From CAVUXJ01 sp963814975 (lineage in GTDB: Bacteria > Acidobacteriota > Vicinamibacteria > Vicinamibacterales > CAVVIG01): a stretch of 64,000 bases of DNA. The notes under the pieces are model-generated. The model did no database searches and was not told where the DNA came from. It was given only the letters and a program-made list of their open reading frames with translations. The stretch spans positions 1-64,000 of the forward strand of contig CAWFFB010000009.1 in assembly GCA_963814975.1 (NCBI GenBank), written 5' to 3'. This document shows positions 49,901-59,664 of this stretch, piece by piece (position 1 is the stretch's first letter; every line of letters begins with the position of its first letter). The translations under genes and the position numbers were made by a program.

Positions 49901-50694
49901 TTGGGAGCTCCTGTTTCGGGGTACGGATAAAGCTTCTCGAAGTCGAAAGCATAGCATTCGTAGTCCATGAGCTGAACATTCGGCTCCTTGCGACGGTACA
50001 GGATCATGTTCATGTTCCAGGACCTGGTGAACACCTTGGGATCCTCGACGGTGACGGAGTACCGGATGTGATCGGGATCGGTGAGCGTAAAGCGTTCCGT
50101 GAGATGCAGGGCATCGCTGTGGAAATTGCCGGCCCTGTCGAACCACGTTTGATCGTTGAAATGAATCACGTCCACCACCAGCGTGTCGCCCTCCCAGCGA
50201 CCGCGCGAGTCGCCAAGCCACCACTCGATTTGCCCCGGAGGATGTGGCGCGCCATTGGTGAAGATGTAGCGCACGGTATGCACGTACTCGTGGAGGAACG
50301 TCAGCTCGTTCGGCTTCTGAATGATCTGAAACGGAAACGGCATGTACATGATGCGCGGCACACCCGGCAGGTAGCACTTGGTTTCCGGGTCCAGCGTCGC
50401 GCGTTGTTCGTAGTTCTCCTTTTTCTTGGCGAGCGCCCAAGGCTGATAAGGGATCTCGTTGCCTTCCACCACGCCTTGACCGCCGGGTACCCCCTTTTGG
50501 GCCGAATGATCTTGAATGTCCCATGCCGCCGTGTTCAGCACCTGCCAGATCCCTGACAGGTCCGGCTTTCCGTCGGGTGTGCGCGGGATGGCTGCCGCCC
50601 CCGGACCTTGCGTGGCGCTGCCAGCGGTCTGAGCGGCGGACGGCTGAATCGATAGTACCAGCGTCGCGAGGATGAGGAACGAGCCGAGCCGCAT
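49897..50694 (-). CDS. Exported protein of an Acidobacteriota-type paralogous family (B)
   Basis: An intact protein of 265 residues with a signal peptide (FLILATLVLSIQPSAAQ). It shares the family blocks of its downstream neighbour: PDGKPDLSGIWQV, IPYQPWALAKKKE, KCYLPGVPRIMY, WLGDSRGRWEGDTLVVDVIH, NFHSDALHLTERFTLTDPD and KVFTRSWNMNM. The start is ATG 50694; the stop TGA overlaps the ATG of the next gene. The two probably arose by tandem duplication and diverged. The 230 bp between this gene and the TPR gene upstream hold a run of Pro/Arg-rich frames but nothing I support. Confidence 0.75.
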   Translation of the reverse strand: MRLGSFLILATLVLSIQPSAAQTAGSATQGPGAAAIPRTPDGKPDLSGIWQVLNTAAWDIQDHSAQKGVPGGQGVVEGNEIPYQPWALAKKKENYEQRATLDPETKCYLPGVPRIMYMPFPFQIIQKPNELTFLHEYVHTVRYIFTNGAPHPPGQIEWWLGDSRGRWEGDTLVVDVIHFNDQTWFDRAGNFHSDALHLTERFTLTDPDHIRYSVTVEDPKVFTRSWNMNMILYRRKEPNVQLMDYECYAFDFEKLYPYPETGAPK

Positions 50695-50921
50695 AAGGGT
50701 CCCCCACAGGGCAGTCCGGATCGAGGCTGTCGACGAGTGAGCGCGCCGCCTGCCTACCCAACCAAGCACCGATAGCTCCAGACGTGCGATGGTACAGCCT
50801 AGGGTAGGGGTAGGCTGATGTCAACAACGCCGCGGCGGGCCTGGTCTCAACAGCAGGACCCGAAAACACATGGTTCCACGGTCGAGCATTGACCGGGCGC
50901 TAGCAACGGCACAGCGACCGA

Positions 50922-52526
50922 TCAGAAGCGCGACGAGCGGATCCAGGTGTCGGCGCGCGACCAACTGCCTGCGAGCTCGGCGCTGACTTCGGGCGACACG
51001 GTGCCCATGCCCTCGAGTGCCTCCTTCAGGCCGAGCAGCGACCAACCGTTACGCGGGTGGTCCTTCAGCTCGGCACGATACGCCTTCGCCGCTTCGTCGA
51101 AGCGCTTGCTCTCGAGAAGGGCGGCGCCGAGCCAGTGAAACGCCGAAAACGGAAGCGGCTCCGGCTCGTCGTAGACAAGGGCGGCCTGGAGATCGGCCGC
51201 ACGCTGGAAGGAAGTAATGGCACCGCTCAGATCACCCGCCATCCGCTGAATCTCTCCCTCGAGGATGCCGGCCGCGATGCCGAGCAGATTTTTTGCCGTG
51301 TGGACCCGGAATTCGGCCTTCGAGGTCTCGGCGGCTTTCACGACGCGGGCGAGGTAGAGCCGGGCGAAGTCGGCGTGTCCCAGCTTGAGATGCGCGTAGC
51401 CTTGTGCAAAGTCCCACAGCCCGCCCTGGATATCCGGCTTCGGCCGGTTCGTCACCTCGAGCACCTCATCGAAGCGGCCGAATCGAATCAGGGTCAGCAC
51501 CTCGTAGAACGACTCGCCGGTCAGCTTCGTGTAGTCCTTCCCGGCGCGCATCGCGACCGCGCCTTGACCGTCGTATGACGCTGCATACAGGAGCATGTGC
51601 AGGTTGTGCTCGGGGTAGATCGCGAAGCCCTGCCCCACCGCTGCCTTCTGATCCGAATGCCAGGCCGCGAGGTTGGCGCGCACCGAGTCGCCCCAACGCC
51701 CGACTTCGTTCCAGGTGTGCGACGGCATGTGGTTGATGTGACTCGCGCCGGGAATCGACTGGCCCAGGAACTCGGCGCACGCTTCGGCACGCCCGGGGAC
51801 GATCGTCGACTCGGTGGCGTGCACGTAGAGGTGGCAGGCGCCGGGATGGTGAAGGTCTCGCGCCAGGATGCTCTCCAGTACCTGATGCAGCCGATGGACG
51901 GTCGGGGCGTTCACGTCGCGCGTGCCGCGGCGCGGCTCGAGCAGGAACAGGGCATCAGCATAAAGCGTGGCGATCTCGAGATCGTCGGGATACTGGGCCG
52001 ACACCTTCTGCATCGCATCCGCATAGGCGCGATCCTGCTCGACCCGCGAGGCCGGGTCGAACTTCTCGACGTAGCGTACCGCCATCGCATCGATGAGCGC
52101 GCGCTCACTGGGCGAGGCGCGGCCCTTCAGCGAGAGCGCTTTCTGCGCCGCGCTATATGCGTGCGGCGCCTCCTCGCTGTTCATCGGCGCATTGAGGTAC
52201 GACCCCCACGCCCATGCTTCGCCCCAGTAGCAAATCCCGCACTCGGGATCGCGTTTCCACGCTTCACGGAACGATCGCACGGCCTCCGCCTTGGCGAAGG
52301 AGTACATCATCTGGAAGCCCTGGTCGAAGAAGGCCTGCGCCTCCTTGCTGCTCGACGACATCCGCCTGGTGAAGGTGCCCAGACCGGTCTGGAAGATCGG
52401 AATCGGTTCGGTGTAGCGGTCGTACAACGAGCGTGGCTGCGGTGTCTGGGCGGCAGCCGGCAACCAAAAGAGACAGACATAGCTGATTGTCAGGACGGCG
52501 GCGGAAAGCTGCGAACCAGTCGTCAT
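50922..52526 (-). CDS. Exported TPR-like protein with a conserved His-rich central motif
   Basis: An intact protein of 534 residues with a signal peptide (AVLTISYVCLFWLPAAAQ). Helical repeats dominate (AQAFFDQGFQMMYSFAKAEAVRSF, KALSLKG, AAKAYRAELKDHP). A central segment carries many His and small residues (HHPGACHLYVHATE, HINHMPSHTWNEVGRW), unusual for a plain TPR scaffold and reminiscent of a metal or haem site. Family members with this signature are found in Acidobacteriota and Planctomycetota. The function is unknown. It is on the same strand as, and upstream of, the paralogue pair. Confidence 0.75.
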   Translation of the reverse strand: MTTGSQLSAAVLTISYVCLFWLPAAAQTPQPRSLYDRYTEPIPIFQTGLGTFTRRMSSSSKEAQAFFDQGFQMMYSFAKAEAVRSFREAWKRDPECGICYWGEAWAWGSYLNAPMNSEEAPHAYSAAQKALSLKGRASPSERALIDAMAVRYVEKFDPASRVEQDRAYADAMQKVSAQYPDDLEIATLYADALFLLEPRRGTRDVNAPTVHRLHQVLESILARDLHHPGACHLYVHATESTIVPGRAEACAEFLGQSIPGASHINHMPSHTWNEVGRWGDSVRANLAAWHSDQKAAVGQGFAIYPEHNLHMLLYAASYDGQGAVAMRAGKDYTKLTGESFYEVLTLIRFGRFDEVLEVTNRPKPDIQGGLWDFAQGYAHLKLGHADFARLYLARVVKAAETSKAEFRVHTAKNLLGIAAGILEGEIQRMAGDLSGAITSFQRAADLQAALVYDEPEPLPFSAFHWLGAALLESKRFDEAAKAYRAELKDHPRNGWSLLGLKEALEGMGTVSPEVSAELAGSWSRADTWIRSSRF

Positions 52527-52655
52527 GTCAGGCCTCACACGACACCCGCGAGGTCACGCCATATGCGCATCGCCGGCGACTCGATGGCATCTTCCAATCA
52601 CTGTCGCCGCCGATCGGAAGACCGCCTGGTGCCTCATCCATGTCTGCGCTGTATG

Positions 52656-52832
52656 TTACTCCTCGGCGACTGCTTTCAACCCTCGGGAACACGCAGGGCA
52701 CAGCCACTGATTGGGATGCGTCAACGATGAGACGTCGACCCAGCCGTGTCGTTCGACTTCCGGAAGAGTGCCCGTCACGACAGTCGGGCACTTCAGGCAA
52801 CGGAATTCATAGCGGAGCTCTTTGACATCCAT
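52656..52832 (-). CDS. Small zinc-ribbon protein
   Basis: A 58-residue protein starting MDVKELRYEFRCLKC and ending CPACSRGLKAVAEE. The four Cys lie in two CxxC pairs (FRCLKC and WLCPACS) about 32 residues apart, typical of a zinc ribbon. The chosen start is ATG 52832, with GAGGAG upstream. No partner domain is visible. It could bind nucleic acid or protein. Confidence 0.6.
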   Translation of the reverse strand: MDVKELRYEFRCLKCPTVVTGTLPEVERHGWVDVSSLTHPNQWLCPACSRGLKAVAEE

Positions 52833-52992
52833 GGCAGACTCCTCCTCATGTGCCACGAATGGTCATCCCTCGTCAAGCGATCAGGACCAGGTGGCCAAGG
52901 CTCGATTCATTCGTGGGAACCTCCCCGGATCGAACGCTGCTATCCTTGTAGGCTGATCGGCCTCCGGCGTGTACGCGTGTGGTGACAGCCCG

Positions 52993-54939
52993 ATGTCCTT
53001 GGAGCCCAACGACATAACCTATTTGCGGCTGGCGAGCATCGTCGCCTCGGCCGACGATGCCATCCTCAGCCATGACGTCGCAGGGACAATTACCTCCTGG
53101 AATCGGGCGGCCGAGCGCCTCTTCGGGTACACCGAGGATGAAGCGATCGGTCAGTCCACTCGCCTGATCGTTCCGCCGGAGCTGTACGACGAAGAGGATA
53201 ACGTGCTGGTCCGGGTCCGAGCCGGGGAGAGTGTGACCCACAATGCGACGGTTTGCGTTCACAAGGACGGCCGACGCATCGAGGTCTCGTTGACCATCTC
53301 GCCAATCTTGACGCCGGAGGGCCGGCTCATGGGCACGTCGAAGATTGCGCGAGACATCAGCGGACGCCGACGCCTGGAACGCGATGCGCAGCATTTCGCC
53401 GCCATCGTCGAGTCAAGCGAAGACGCGATCGTCAGCAAGGACCTGAACGGCATCGTCAGATCATGGAATATCGCCGCCGAGCGAATGTTCGGCTTTACGG
53501 CGCTGGAAATGGTCGGCCAGTCGATCCGTCGCCTCATTCCGGAGGACCGGCAGCAGGAGGAAGACGAGGTGCTGTCCCGGATCCGGCGCGGCGAACGGGT
53601 CGAACATTACGACACCATCCGCCGCCGCAAGGACGGCACGTTCGTGCCTGTGTCGCTGACGGTGTCGCCGATCCGTGGCCCGGACGGCACGATCGTCGGC
53701 GCGTCGAAGATCGCTCGTGACGTGAGCGAACGCGAGCGTGCCGAGCAGGAACGGCAACGGTTGCTGACCATCGCCCGGGACGCCAGTCGTCTGAAGGACG
53801 AGTTCCTCGCCACACTCTCCCACGAGCTACGAACCCCGCTGAACGCGGTTGTCGGATACGTGCGCATGATGCAGTCGGATCTGCTGACCGGCGAGAAACG
53901 AATCCGCGCCATGGATACAGTCGAGCGGAACGTCACGTCGTTGACTCAGATCGTCGAGGACGTGCTCGACGTGTCCCGCATCATTTCTGGCAAGCTGCGA
54001 CTGAACGTGCAGTCAGTCGACCTGGTGCCCGTCGTTCAGAACGCCGTGGAGACCGTTCGGCCTGCAGCCGACGCCAAGGGCGTCCGGCTGGTCGCGATCG
54101 TCGATCCGCGCGCCGAGCCGGTCTCGGGTGATCCCGAACGGCTCCAGCAGATTCTGTGGAACGTGTTGTCGAACGCCGTCAAGTTCACGGAGCGGGGCGG
54201 CCGGGTACAGGTGCGCCTCGAACGAGTCGATTCGCATGTCGAAATCGCCGTCAGCGATACCGGGATCGGTATCACGCCTGACTTTCTCCCACACGTCTTC
54301 GATCGCTTCCGGCAGGCCGACGGCGGCATCAGCCGCGCGCGCGGCGGCCTCGGCCTCGGGCTTGCGATTACCCGCCACCTGGTCGAACTTCAGGGCGGAC
54401 GCATTTTTGCTGAGAGCGACGGGCCGGGAACCGGGGCCACGTTTCGAATCGAGCTGCCGCTACGGACCACGAACGTCGGATCGATGGTCCAAGAGCGCGA
54501 GCATCCGTTGACGCCCCAGGCCCGACATCAGATCGTCGTGCCGCAGCTCCAGGGCATTCGCATTCTCGCGGTCGACGACGACCCCGACGCGCTCGCCCTT
54601 CTCCGCGAGATTCTCGAAGCGACCGGGGCAACGGTCACGACCGCTGATTCGGGACAGCGTGCGCTCGACCTGTTGGAGCGCATGACCCCGGACGTCCTGC
54701 TCGCGGACTTGGGAATGCCGCAGATGAGCGGGTTCGACCTCATCGACCGGCTGCGACAATCAGGACGCCCGGAGCTCAGGGAGATCCCCGCAGCCGCTCT
54801 CACCGCGTATGCGCGCTCGGAGGATCGGACAAAGGCGCTGCGCCGCGGCTTTCAGATCCACCTGGCAAAGCCGGTCGACCCGGCGGAATTGATGGCCGCG
54901 ATGGCCGCCCTCGCGCGACGCACAAGTGTGAACGAGTAA
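52993..54939 (+). CDS. Hybrid sensor histidine kinase (PAS-PAS-HisKA-HATPase-REC)
   Basis: An intact protein of 648 residues and no membrane segments. Two PAS domains lie at about residues 10-125 and 135-250 (LFGYTEDEAIGQSTR; MFGFTALEMVGQSIR). HisKA has the phosphorylated His in LATLSHELRTPLN (about residue 281). The ATPase domain shows N (WNVLSNAVKFTERGG), G1 (SDTGIGITPDF) and G2 (GGLGLGLAI). A receiver domain follows with DDDPDALALL, the phosphoryl Asp in VLLADLGMPQMSG (about residue 573) and IHLAKPVDPAEL. The protein would autophosphorylate in response to a cytoplasmic signal and transfer internally to its receiver. No partner regulator is adjacent. Confidence 0.9.
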   Translation: MSLEPNDITYLRLASIVASADDAILSHDVAGTITSWNRAAERLFGYTEDEAIGQSTRLIVPPELYDEEDNVLVRVRAGESVTHNATVCVHKDGRRIEVSLTISPILTPEGRLMGTSKIARDISGRRRLERDAQHFAAIVESSEDAIVSKDLNGIVRSWNIAAERMFGFTALEMVGQSIRRLIPEDRQQEEDEVLSRIRRGERVEHYDTIRRRKDGTFVPVSLTVSPIRGPDGTIVGASKIARDVSERERAEQERQRLLTIARDASRLKDEFLATLSHELRTPLNAVVGYVRMMQSDLLTGEKRIRAMDTVERNVTSLTQIVEDVLDVSRIISGKLRLNVQSVDLVPVVQNAVETVRPAADAKGVRLVAIVDPRAEPVSGDPERLQQILWNVLSNAVKFTERGGRVQVRLERVDSHVEIAVSDTGIGITPDFLPHVFDRFRQADGGISRARGGLGLGLAITRHLVELQGGRIFAESDGPGTGATFRIELPLRTTNVGSMVQEREHPLTPQARHQIVVPQLQGIRILAVDDDPDALALLREILEATGATVTTADSGQRALDLLERMTPDVLLADLGMPQMSGFDLIDRLRQSGRPELREIPAAALTAYARSEDRTKALRRGFQIHLAKPVDPAELMAAMAALARRTSVNE

Positions 54940-55022
54940 GCCGCTATCACCTGTTCAAGGCTTTGATTGATTCGGCGAGCCCTTCTCACCCTTCGACGCA
55001 ACATCCCTGCAACAATTCCGGG

Positions 55023-55441
55023 TTAGGGCTTCGCCCCGATCTTGGCGCGAAGCTGCGCGTCCTGCGCCCGCAGCTCCGGCGTGAACTCCTTGCCGAAGTC
55101 CTCTGCCTCGAAGATCGGGCGAATCTCCACTTCAGTTCCGCCGTCGAACGGCGCGCGCTTGAGCCAGTCGACCGCCTCCTCCATCGATTTCACCTTCCAG
55201 AGCCAGAACCCGGCGATGAGCTCTTTCGTCTCGGCGAACGGACCGTCGATGACGGTCCTGTCGGCGCCCGAGAACCTCACCCGCTTTCCCTTGGAGCTGG
55301 GGTGCAGGCCGTCGCCGGCCAGCATGACGCCGGCTTTCACCAGCTCCTCGTTGAACTTGCCCATCTCGGCAGCATCTTCTCGCTCGGCATCTGCCCTGCT
55401 TCCGACTCTTTGCTCGCCTTCACGATGACCATGACTCGCAT
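55023..55441 (-). CDS. YciI/DGPF-domain protein, N-terminal frame break
   Basis: A protein of about 139 residues of the YCII-related (DGPF) family. It starts MRVMVIVKASKESEAGQMPS, then after a frame break near 55370 continues GKFNEELVKAGVMLAGDGLHPS. The core block is IDGPFAETKELIAGFWLWKV, followed by EEAVDWLKRAPF. DGPF proteins are small ferredoxin-like domains, often fused or adjacent to ECF sigma factors; none is seen here. The start ATG 55441 has GAGGAAA upstream. Confidence 0.8.
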
Positions 55442-55670
55442 CGGTTTTCCTCCTCTACCTGTTCGTCGAACGGGGCGGGACGAAATCGACGTGGCAGACC
55501 CGCGCCCGGCCTGTCGATATCGCCGACCTTCCCTCGACTAGACAGTAAGCGGAACGCGAGCGAATGTAAAAGGCGAGGCGGATGAGTCAAGACGCTTCTC
55601 ACATCAGATTGCCCGTCGGTTCGAATCACAACACAATACAGGGCTAGGTCTTGAAGCGAAGGAGGTCGAA

Positions 55671-56161
55671 ATGGCAAAAGCGAAGACCGCAGTTCCGGCG
55701 GGACACCACACGGTGACACCGCAGCTCACGCTTGACAACGCGGCTCAGGCGATCGACTGGTACAAGAAGGCCCTCGGCGCGGAGGAAGTGGCGCGTGCCG
55801 CCGGTCCCGACGGAAAAATCATGCACGCGGAAATCCGCATCGGCAATTCGCTGATCATGCTGAACGACGAGATGGGCGGCGGAAAGAGGCCCCAAAGCGC
55901 ATCGGCGGATCGCCGGCGTCGCTCTGGGTCTACGTGGAGGATTGCGACGCGCTGTTCAACCGCGCCGTCGCCGCGGGCGCGCAGGTGCCGCCCGGGCCGA
56001 TGGGCCAGCTGGCCGATCAGTTCTGGGGCGATCGAACCGGCACCTTCAACGACCCACACGGATACCAGTGGACGATCGCGACCCATAAGGAAGATCTCAC
56101 GCCGCAGGAAATGAAGCAGCGCATGGACGAGTTCATGAAGAACTTCGCGTCGCAACGCTAG
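55671..56161 (+). CDS. VOC/PhnB-like glyoxalase-superfamily protein, one frame break
   Basis: A protein of about 163 residues. The N-terminal beta-alpha-beta unit (VTPQLTLDNAAQAIDWYKKA) and the C-terminal unit (WVYVEDCDALFNRAVAAGAQ, FWGDRTGTFNDPHGYQW) are typical of the PhnB-type VOC fold. A frame break near 55890 splits it. The C-terminal extension EDLTPQEMKQRMDEFMKNF is a common feature of PhnB-like proteins. The catalytic function is unknown. A perfect stem-loop follows about 15 bp downstream. Confidence 0.8.
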
Positions 56162-56176
56162 CCCCGTACCAATAGG

Positions 56177-56200
56177 CCTCGCCGGGTTCAACCGGCGAGG
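56177..56200 (+). terminator. Stem-loop downstream of the VOC gene
   Basis: A perfect 9-bp stem pairs CCTCGCCGG (56177-56185) with CCGGCGAGG (56192-56200) around GTTCAA. Only a weak T-run (TTCCC) follows, so termination efficiency is uncertain, but the placement right after the VOC stop fits a terminator. Confidence 0.5.
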
Positions 56201-56311
56201 TTCCCGTGTCAGGAGCGCGAACAGCAGATGTAAGCAGGTGCTTAGATCTGGTGCGGTTGGTGGGAGTTCCTGGTTGCAATCCGCTCACAGCCGATGTCCT
56301 CCCTCCCTCCC

Positions 56312-56695
56312 TTACCGAGTCTTTCCTGTTGCGGCGTGCGGCTTCGGCGCGGTGACCAGCACGGCTGTTGCAACGTGAGTGTCTCGCTCCGTGCGAAAGC
56401 GGACCTGGACCGTGGCGCCGACGTCGATGGTGCCATCACGATGCGTGGAGGGGCTCAGCACGAAAATCATTTCGCTCGGGCTCTTGCCGGCCCGCGTCAC
56501 TACGAGCGTCGTCGCATCGACGGACTTCACCACTCCGCTCAGCGCATGGCTCAACACGGACGTGGTGGATCGGTGAGGCCGAGCCTGCGGGTCGGGGGAG
56601 TTCGCCTGGCCGGCTACCGCCCCGCCTGCCATGAGAACCGCCGAGAGCGCCCCGACGAGAGGAACGGCCGTGATTCCGGTACCCATCTGAAACAT
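56312..56695 (-). CDS. Small exported protein with possible DUF5666/OB-like core
   Basis: A protein of 127 residues with a signal peptide (VPLVGALSAVLMAGGAVAGQ). The mature part is a short beta-rich domain: LSGVVKSVDATTLVVTRAG, EMIFVLSPSTHRDG, DVGATVQVRFRTERD and VATAVLVTAPKP. This strand pattern resembles small OB-fold DUF5666-type domains, but the match is by eye only. There is no enzymatic motif. The start ATG 56695 lacks a clear ribosome-binding site. The function is unknown. Confidence 0.55.
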   Translation of the reverse strand: MFQMGTGITAVPLVGALSAVLMAGGAVAGQANSPDPQARPHRSTTSVLSHALSGVVKSVDATTLVVTRAGKSPSEMIFVLSPSTHRDGTIDVGATVQVRFRTERDTHVATAVLVTAPKPHAATGKTR

Positions 56696-56985
56696 CCAGT
56701 TCTTGCGTTGCGATGCCGAGTGCCACTACGTCCGCGTTTCTCGCCAGTGCTCTTTCGCAAGCGTTCTTGGCGCCCTGGCAGAGGGCCTGAAGCCACCGAA
56801 GGCGCTATGCCACTGATCTACAATCATTTGATTCGTTTCATATGAGGGCCACCTGATCGTCAGATGAAATTTTGTTAAGGTTCGTGATTCGCTCGTCATC
56901 AGGCTTGGCCACGACGACCGACAGTCGGTCCGAACCGACGCGTGACGCTAGGCGGTCTCGCGGACGGCTGTGGAGCGGGGTCCGC

Positions 56986-58433
56986 TCATTGCAGTTCGCT
57001 CCGGGACGGTAGCTGCGACGCATCCCATCCGCCGCCGAGCGCCTGGATCAACGACACGCTCGCGACCAGGCGTCGCGTCAGAATGTCGACCGTCGCCCGC
57101 TGGCTCTGCAGCAAGCTGGTCTGCGCCGTGATGACCTGCAGGTAGTTCGCGAGGCCCCCGCGGTATTGGATCGTCGAGATGTCGAGCGACTGCTGCGCGG
57201 CTGCGACCGCCCGGTCGACGATGTCGGCCTCCTGGGCAAGGATGCGCAACGCCGCCAGGCTGTCCTCCACCTGTTGAAATCCCGTCAGCACGGTCTGCCG
57301 GTAGTTCGCCACCGTCGCGTCGTACGCGGCTTGCGTCAGCCTGACCTGGGCGCGGCGCTTGCCTCCGTCGAAGAGCGTCTCCGCCAATTGCGCGCCGACG
57401 GACCAGAGACGCGTCGGCGCCGTGAACAGGTCGGCGAGCGCCGCGGCCTGCGAGCCCGCGCTGCCGCCGAAGCTGAGGGACGGGTAGAACGCCGCCTTGG
57501 CGACGCCGATCTGTTCGTTCGCGGCTGCGACCTGCCGCTCGGCCGCGGCGATGTCGGGCCGTCGCTCGAGCAGCGTGGACGGAAGGCCGACCAGCACTGG
57601 CGGCGGCGGCGACTGGTCCGGCGCCGACGGGCAGCGACAACGTCGGACGGCGGCTTGCCCGTCAGCACGGCGATCGCGTGCTCGAATTGCGCCCGCGCGA
57701 TGCCCAGGTCGGTCAGCTGCGCGCGCGCGGTCTCCAGCTGCGTCTGCGCCAGGGCCACGTCGGCCATCGAGGCGACGCCGCCCTCGAATCGGTCCTGGGT
57801 CAGCTGCAGCGTACTGTTCGTACGACTGCACGGTGGCGTCGAGCAGCCGCCGCTCCGCGTCGAGTCCCTGAAGCTGGAAGTAGTCGGCGGCGAGTTCCGA
57901 CTGGTACAGCAAGCCGGCGTTCTCCAGCTCTGCCGCCGACGCCTGCGCGACGGCGGCATTGGCGGCCACGCTGCGCCGGATGCTTCCCCAGACGTCGGCC
58001 TGATAGGCCACATCGATCGGGACCTGCGTAGAGGCGCTGCGCGCCCGGCGCCGCGCCCGCTTCCGGAACGCGTGGCGGACGGCGCTGACAGTCACGGTCG
58101 GAAACTGGCCCGCCCGGGTGACGCGCACGGCCGCTCTGCGCCGCACGAAACTGCGCCTCGGCGGCAAGCACGTTCTGGTTCGAGATGCTCACCTGGTCCT
58201 CGAGCGCGTCGAGCCCGGGGTCGTTGTACACGCTCCACCACCTGCCGCGGGGCGCCGCGTCGTTCGGCTGCGCATCCTTCCAGCCGGCGGGCGGCGCTTC
58301 CTTGAACGCCGGCGGGGCCGGCAGTTCCGGACGCACTGTACTTCGGGCCGATCGCGCAGGCGGTCGACACGCAGCAGCACGCCGAGGCGCCGCGGCACAC
58401 GCGATCGACCCTTGACGGATCGCGTTCACTCAT
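56986..58433 (-). CDS. TolC/NodT-type outer-membrane efflux factor, frame-broken
   Basis: An outer-membrane channel of about 480 residues. The start MSERDPSRVDR is followed by a Cys-rich lipoprotein-like region (CCCVSTACAIGPKYS). Coiled-coil segments follow: WWSVYNDPGLDALEDQVSIS, VAANAAVAQASAAELENAGL, LTQDRFEGGVASMADVALAQ and LERRPDIAAAERQVAAANEQ. The characteristic end block is RGGLANYLQVITAQTSLLQ. Several frame breaks occur between 58340 and 57600. The start overlaps the permease stop by 8 bp. It is the last gene of the efflux operon and would complete a tripartite pump. Confidence 0.85.
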
Positions 58434-59664
58434 AGCGCAGCGCCTCGATCGGATTCAGGAACGCCGCCTTGCGGGCCGGGTAGTAGCCAAAGAACACGCC
58501 GACCAGCGCCGAGAAGAGAAACGACGTCGACGACCGACAGCAGGCTGACCTCGGTCGACCATTGCGCGAAGTGCGAGATCAGCACCGACGCGGTCACGCC
58601 CACGACGATCCCGATGACGCCCCCGAGCAAGGGAGAGCGTCACGGCCTCCACCAGGAACTGCGAGAGGATGTCGCTGGCGTTTCGCGCCGACGGCGAGCC
58701 GCAGGCCGATCTCGCGGGTGCGTTCGGTGACCGACACCAGCATGATGTTCATGATGCCGATGCCGCCGACGATCAGCGACACCGACGCGATCGCGCCCAG
58801 CAGAATCGCCATCACTTGCGCCGATGTTTCCTGCGCCGCGAACACCTCGGTCAGATTGCGGATCGAGAAGTCGTCCTCCAAGCCCGGCAGGATGCGGTGC
58901 CGCTCGCGCAGCAGCGCTTCCATCTCCTGAATCGCCTGATCCATGGCCTGCGGGGTCACGGCCTGCACCATCACCGAGCCGACGGCCTTGGCATTGGCCT
59001 TGTTGGCGCCGAGGACCTTCTGCGTGGCGGTCGAGATCGGCAGCAGGATGACGTCGTCCTGGTCCTGGCCGGTCGGCGACTGGCCTTTCGGCGTCAACAC
59101 GCCCGACACCGTGAACGGCACGTTCTTGATGATGACGACCTGCCCCGTGGGATCGCTGTCGCCGAACAGATTCCGCGCGACGGTTTCGCCGAGCACCGCC
59201 GTCTTGGCGGCGGCATCCACGTCCTGCGTCGTGAAGAACTGGCCCGACAGCATGGTGTAGTCGCGGAGCGTCATGTAGTCCGGCGTCACGCCCTGCACCG
59301 TGGTCGCCCAGTTGTTGTTGCCGTACACGACCTGCACGCCGCCGCGCACGGTCGGCGCGGTGAGCGCGACCGATGGGCATTCGGCCGCGATGGCCTTCGC
59401 GTCGTCTTGCGTCAACGTCGCCACGCCGCCGGAGCCGAGGCGCACGCCGTTGCTGCTGATGCTTCCCGGCAGCACGATGATCAGGTTGCTGCCGATGCTC
59501 TGGATCTGCGCCTGGATCCGAGCGGTCGCGCCGGCGCCGACGCCGACCATCGCAATCACGGCCGCGACGCCGATGATGATCCCGAGCATCGTCAGCGCCG
59601 ACCGGGTGCGGTTCACTTTCAGCGCGCGCAGCGCGATTCTCGCGCTGGTGAGGAGCTTCTTCAC
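58426..59664 (-). CDS. MacB-type ABC transporter permease, frame-broken
   Basis: A permease of about 412 residues of the MacB/FtsX type. The first membrane helix lies in RSALTMLGIIIGVAAVIAMV. A large periplasmic domain follows (SVALTAPTVRGGVQVVYGNN, LLPISTATQKVLGANKAN). Three C-terminal helices are recognisable (GAIASVSLIVGGIGIMNIML, then GVIGIVVGVTASVLIS, then GVFFGYYPARKAAFLNPIEA). Frame breaks occur near 58670 and 58530. The GTG start at 59664 overlaps the ATPase gene. Unlike MacB of E. coli, the ATPase is a separate gene here. Confidence 0.85.
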
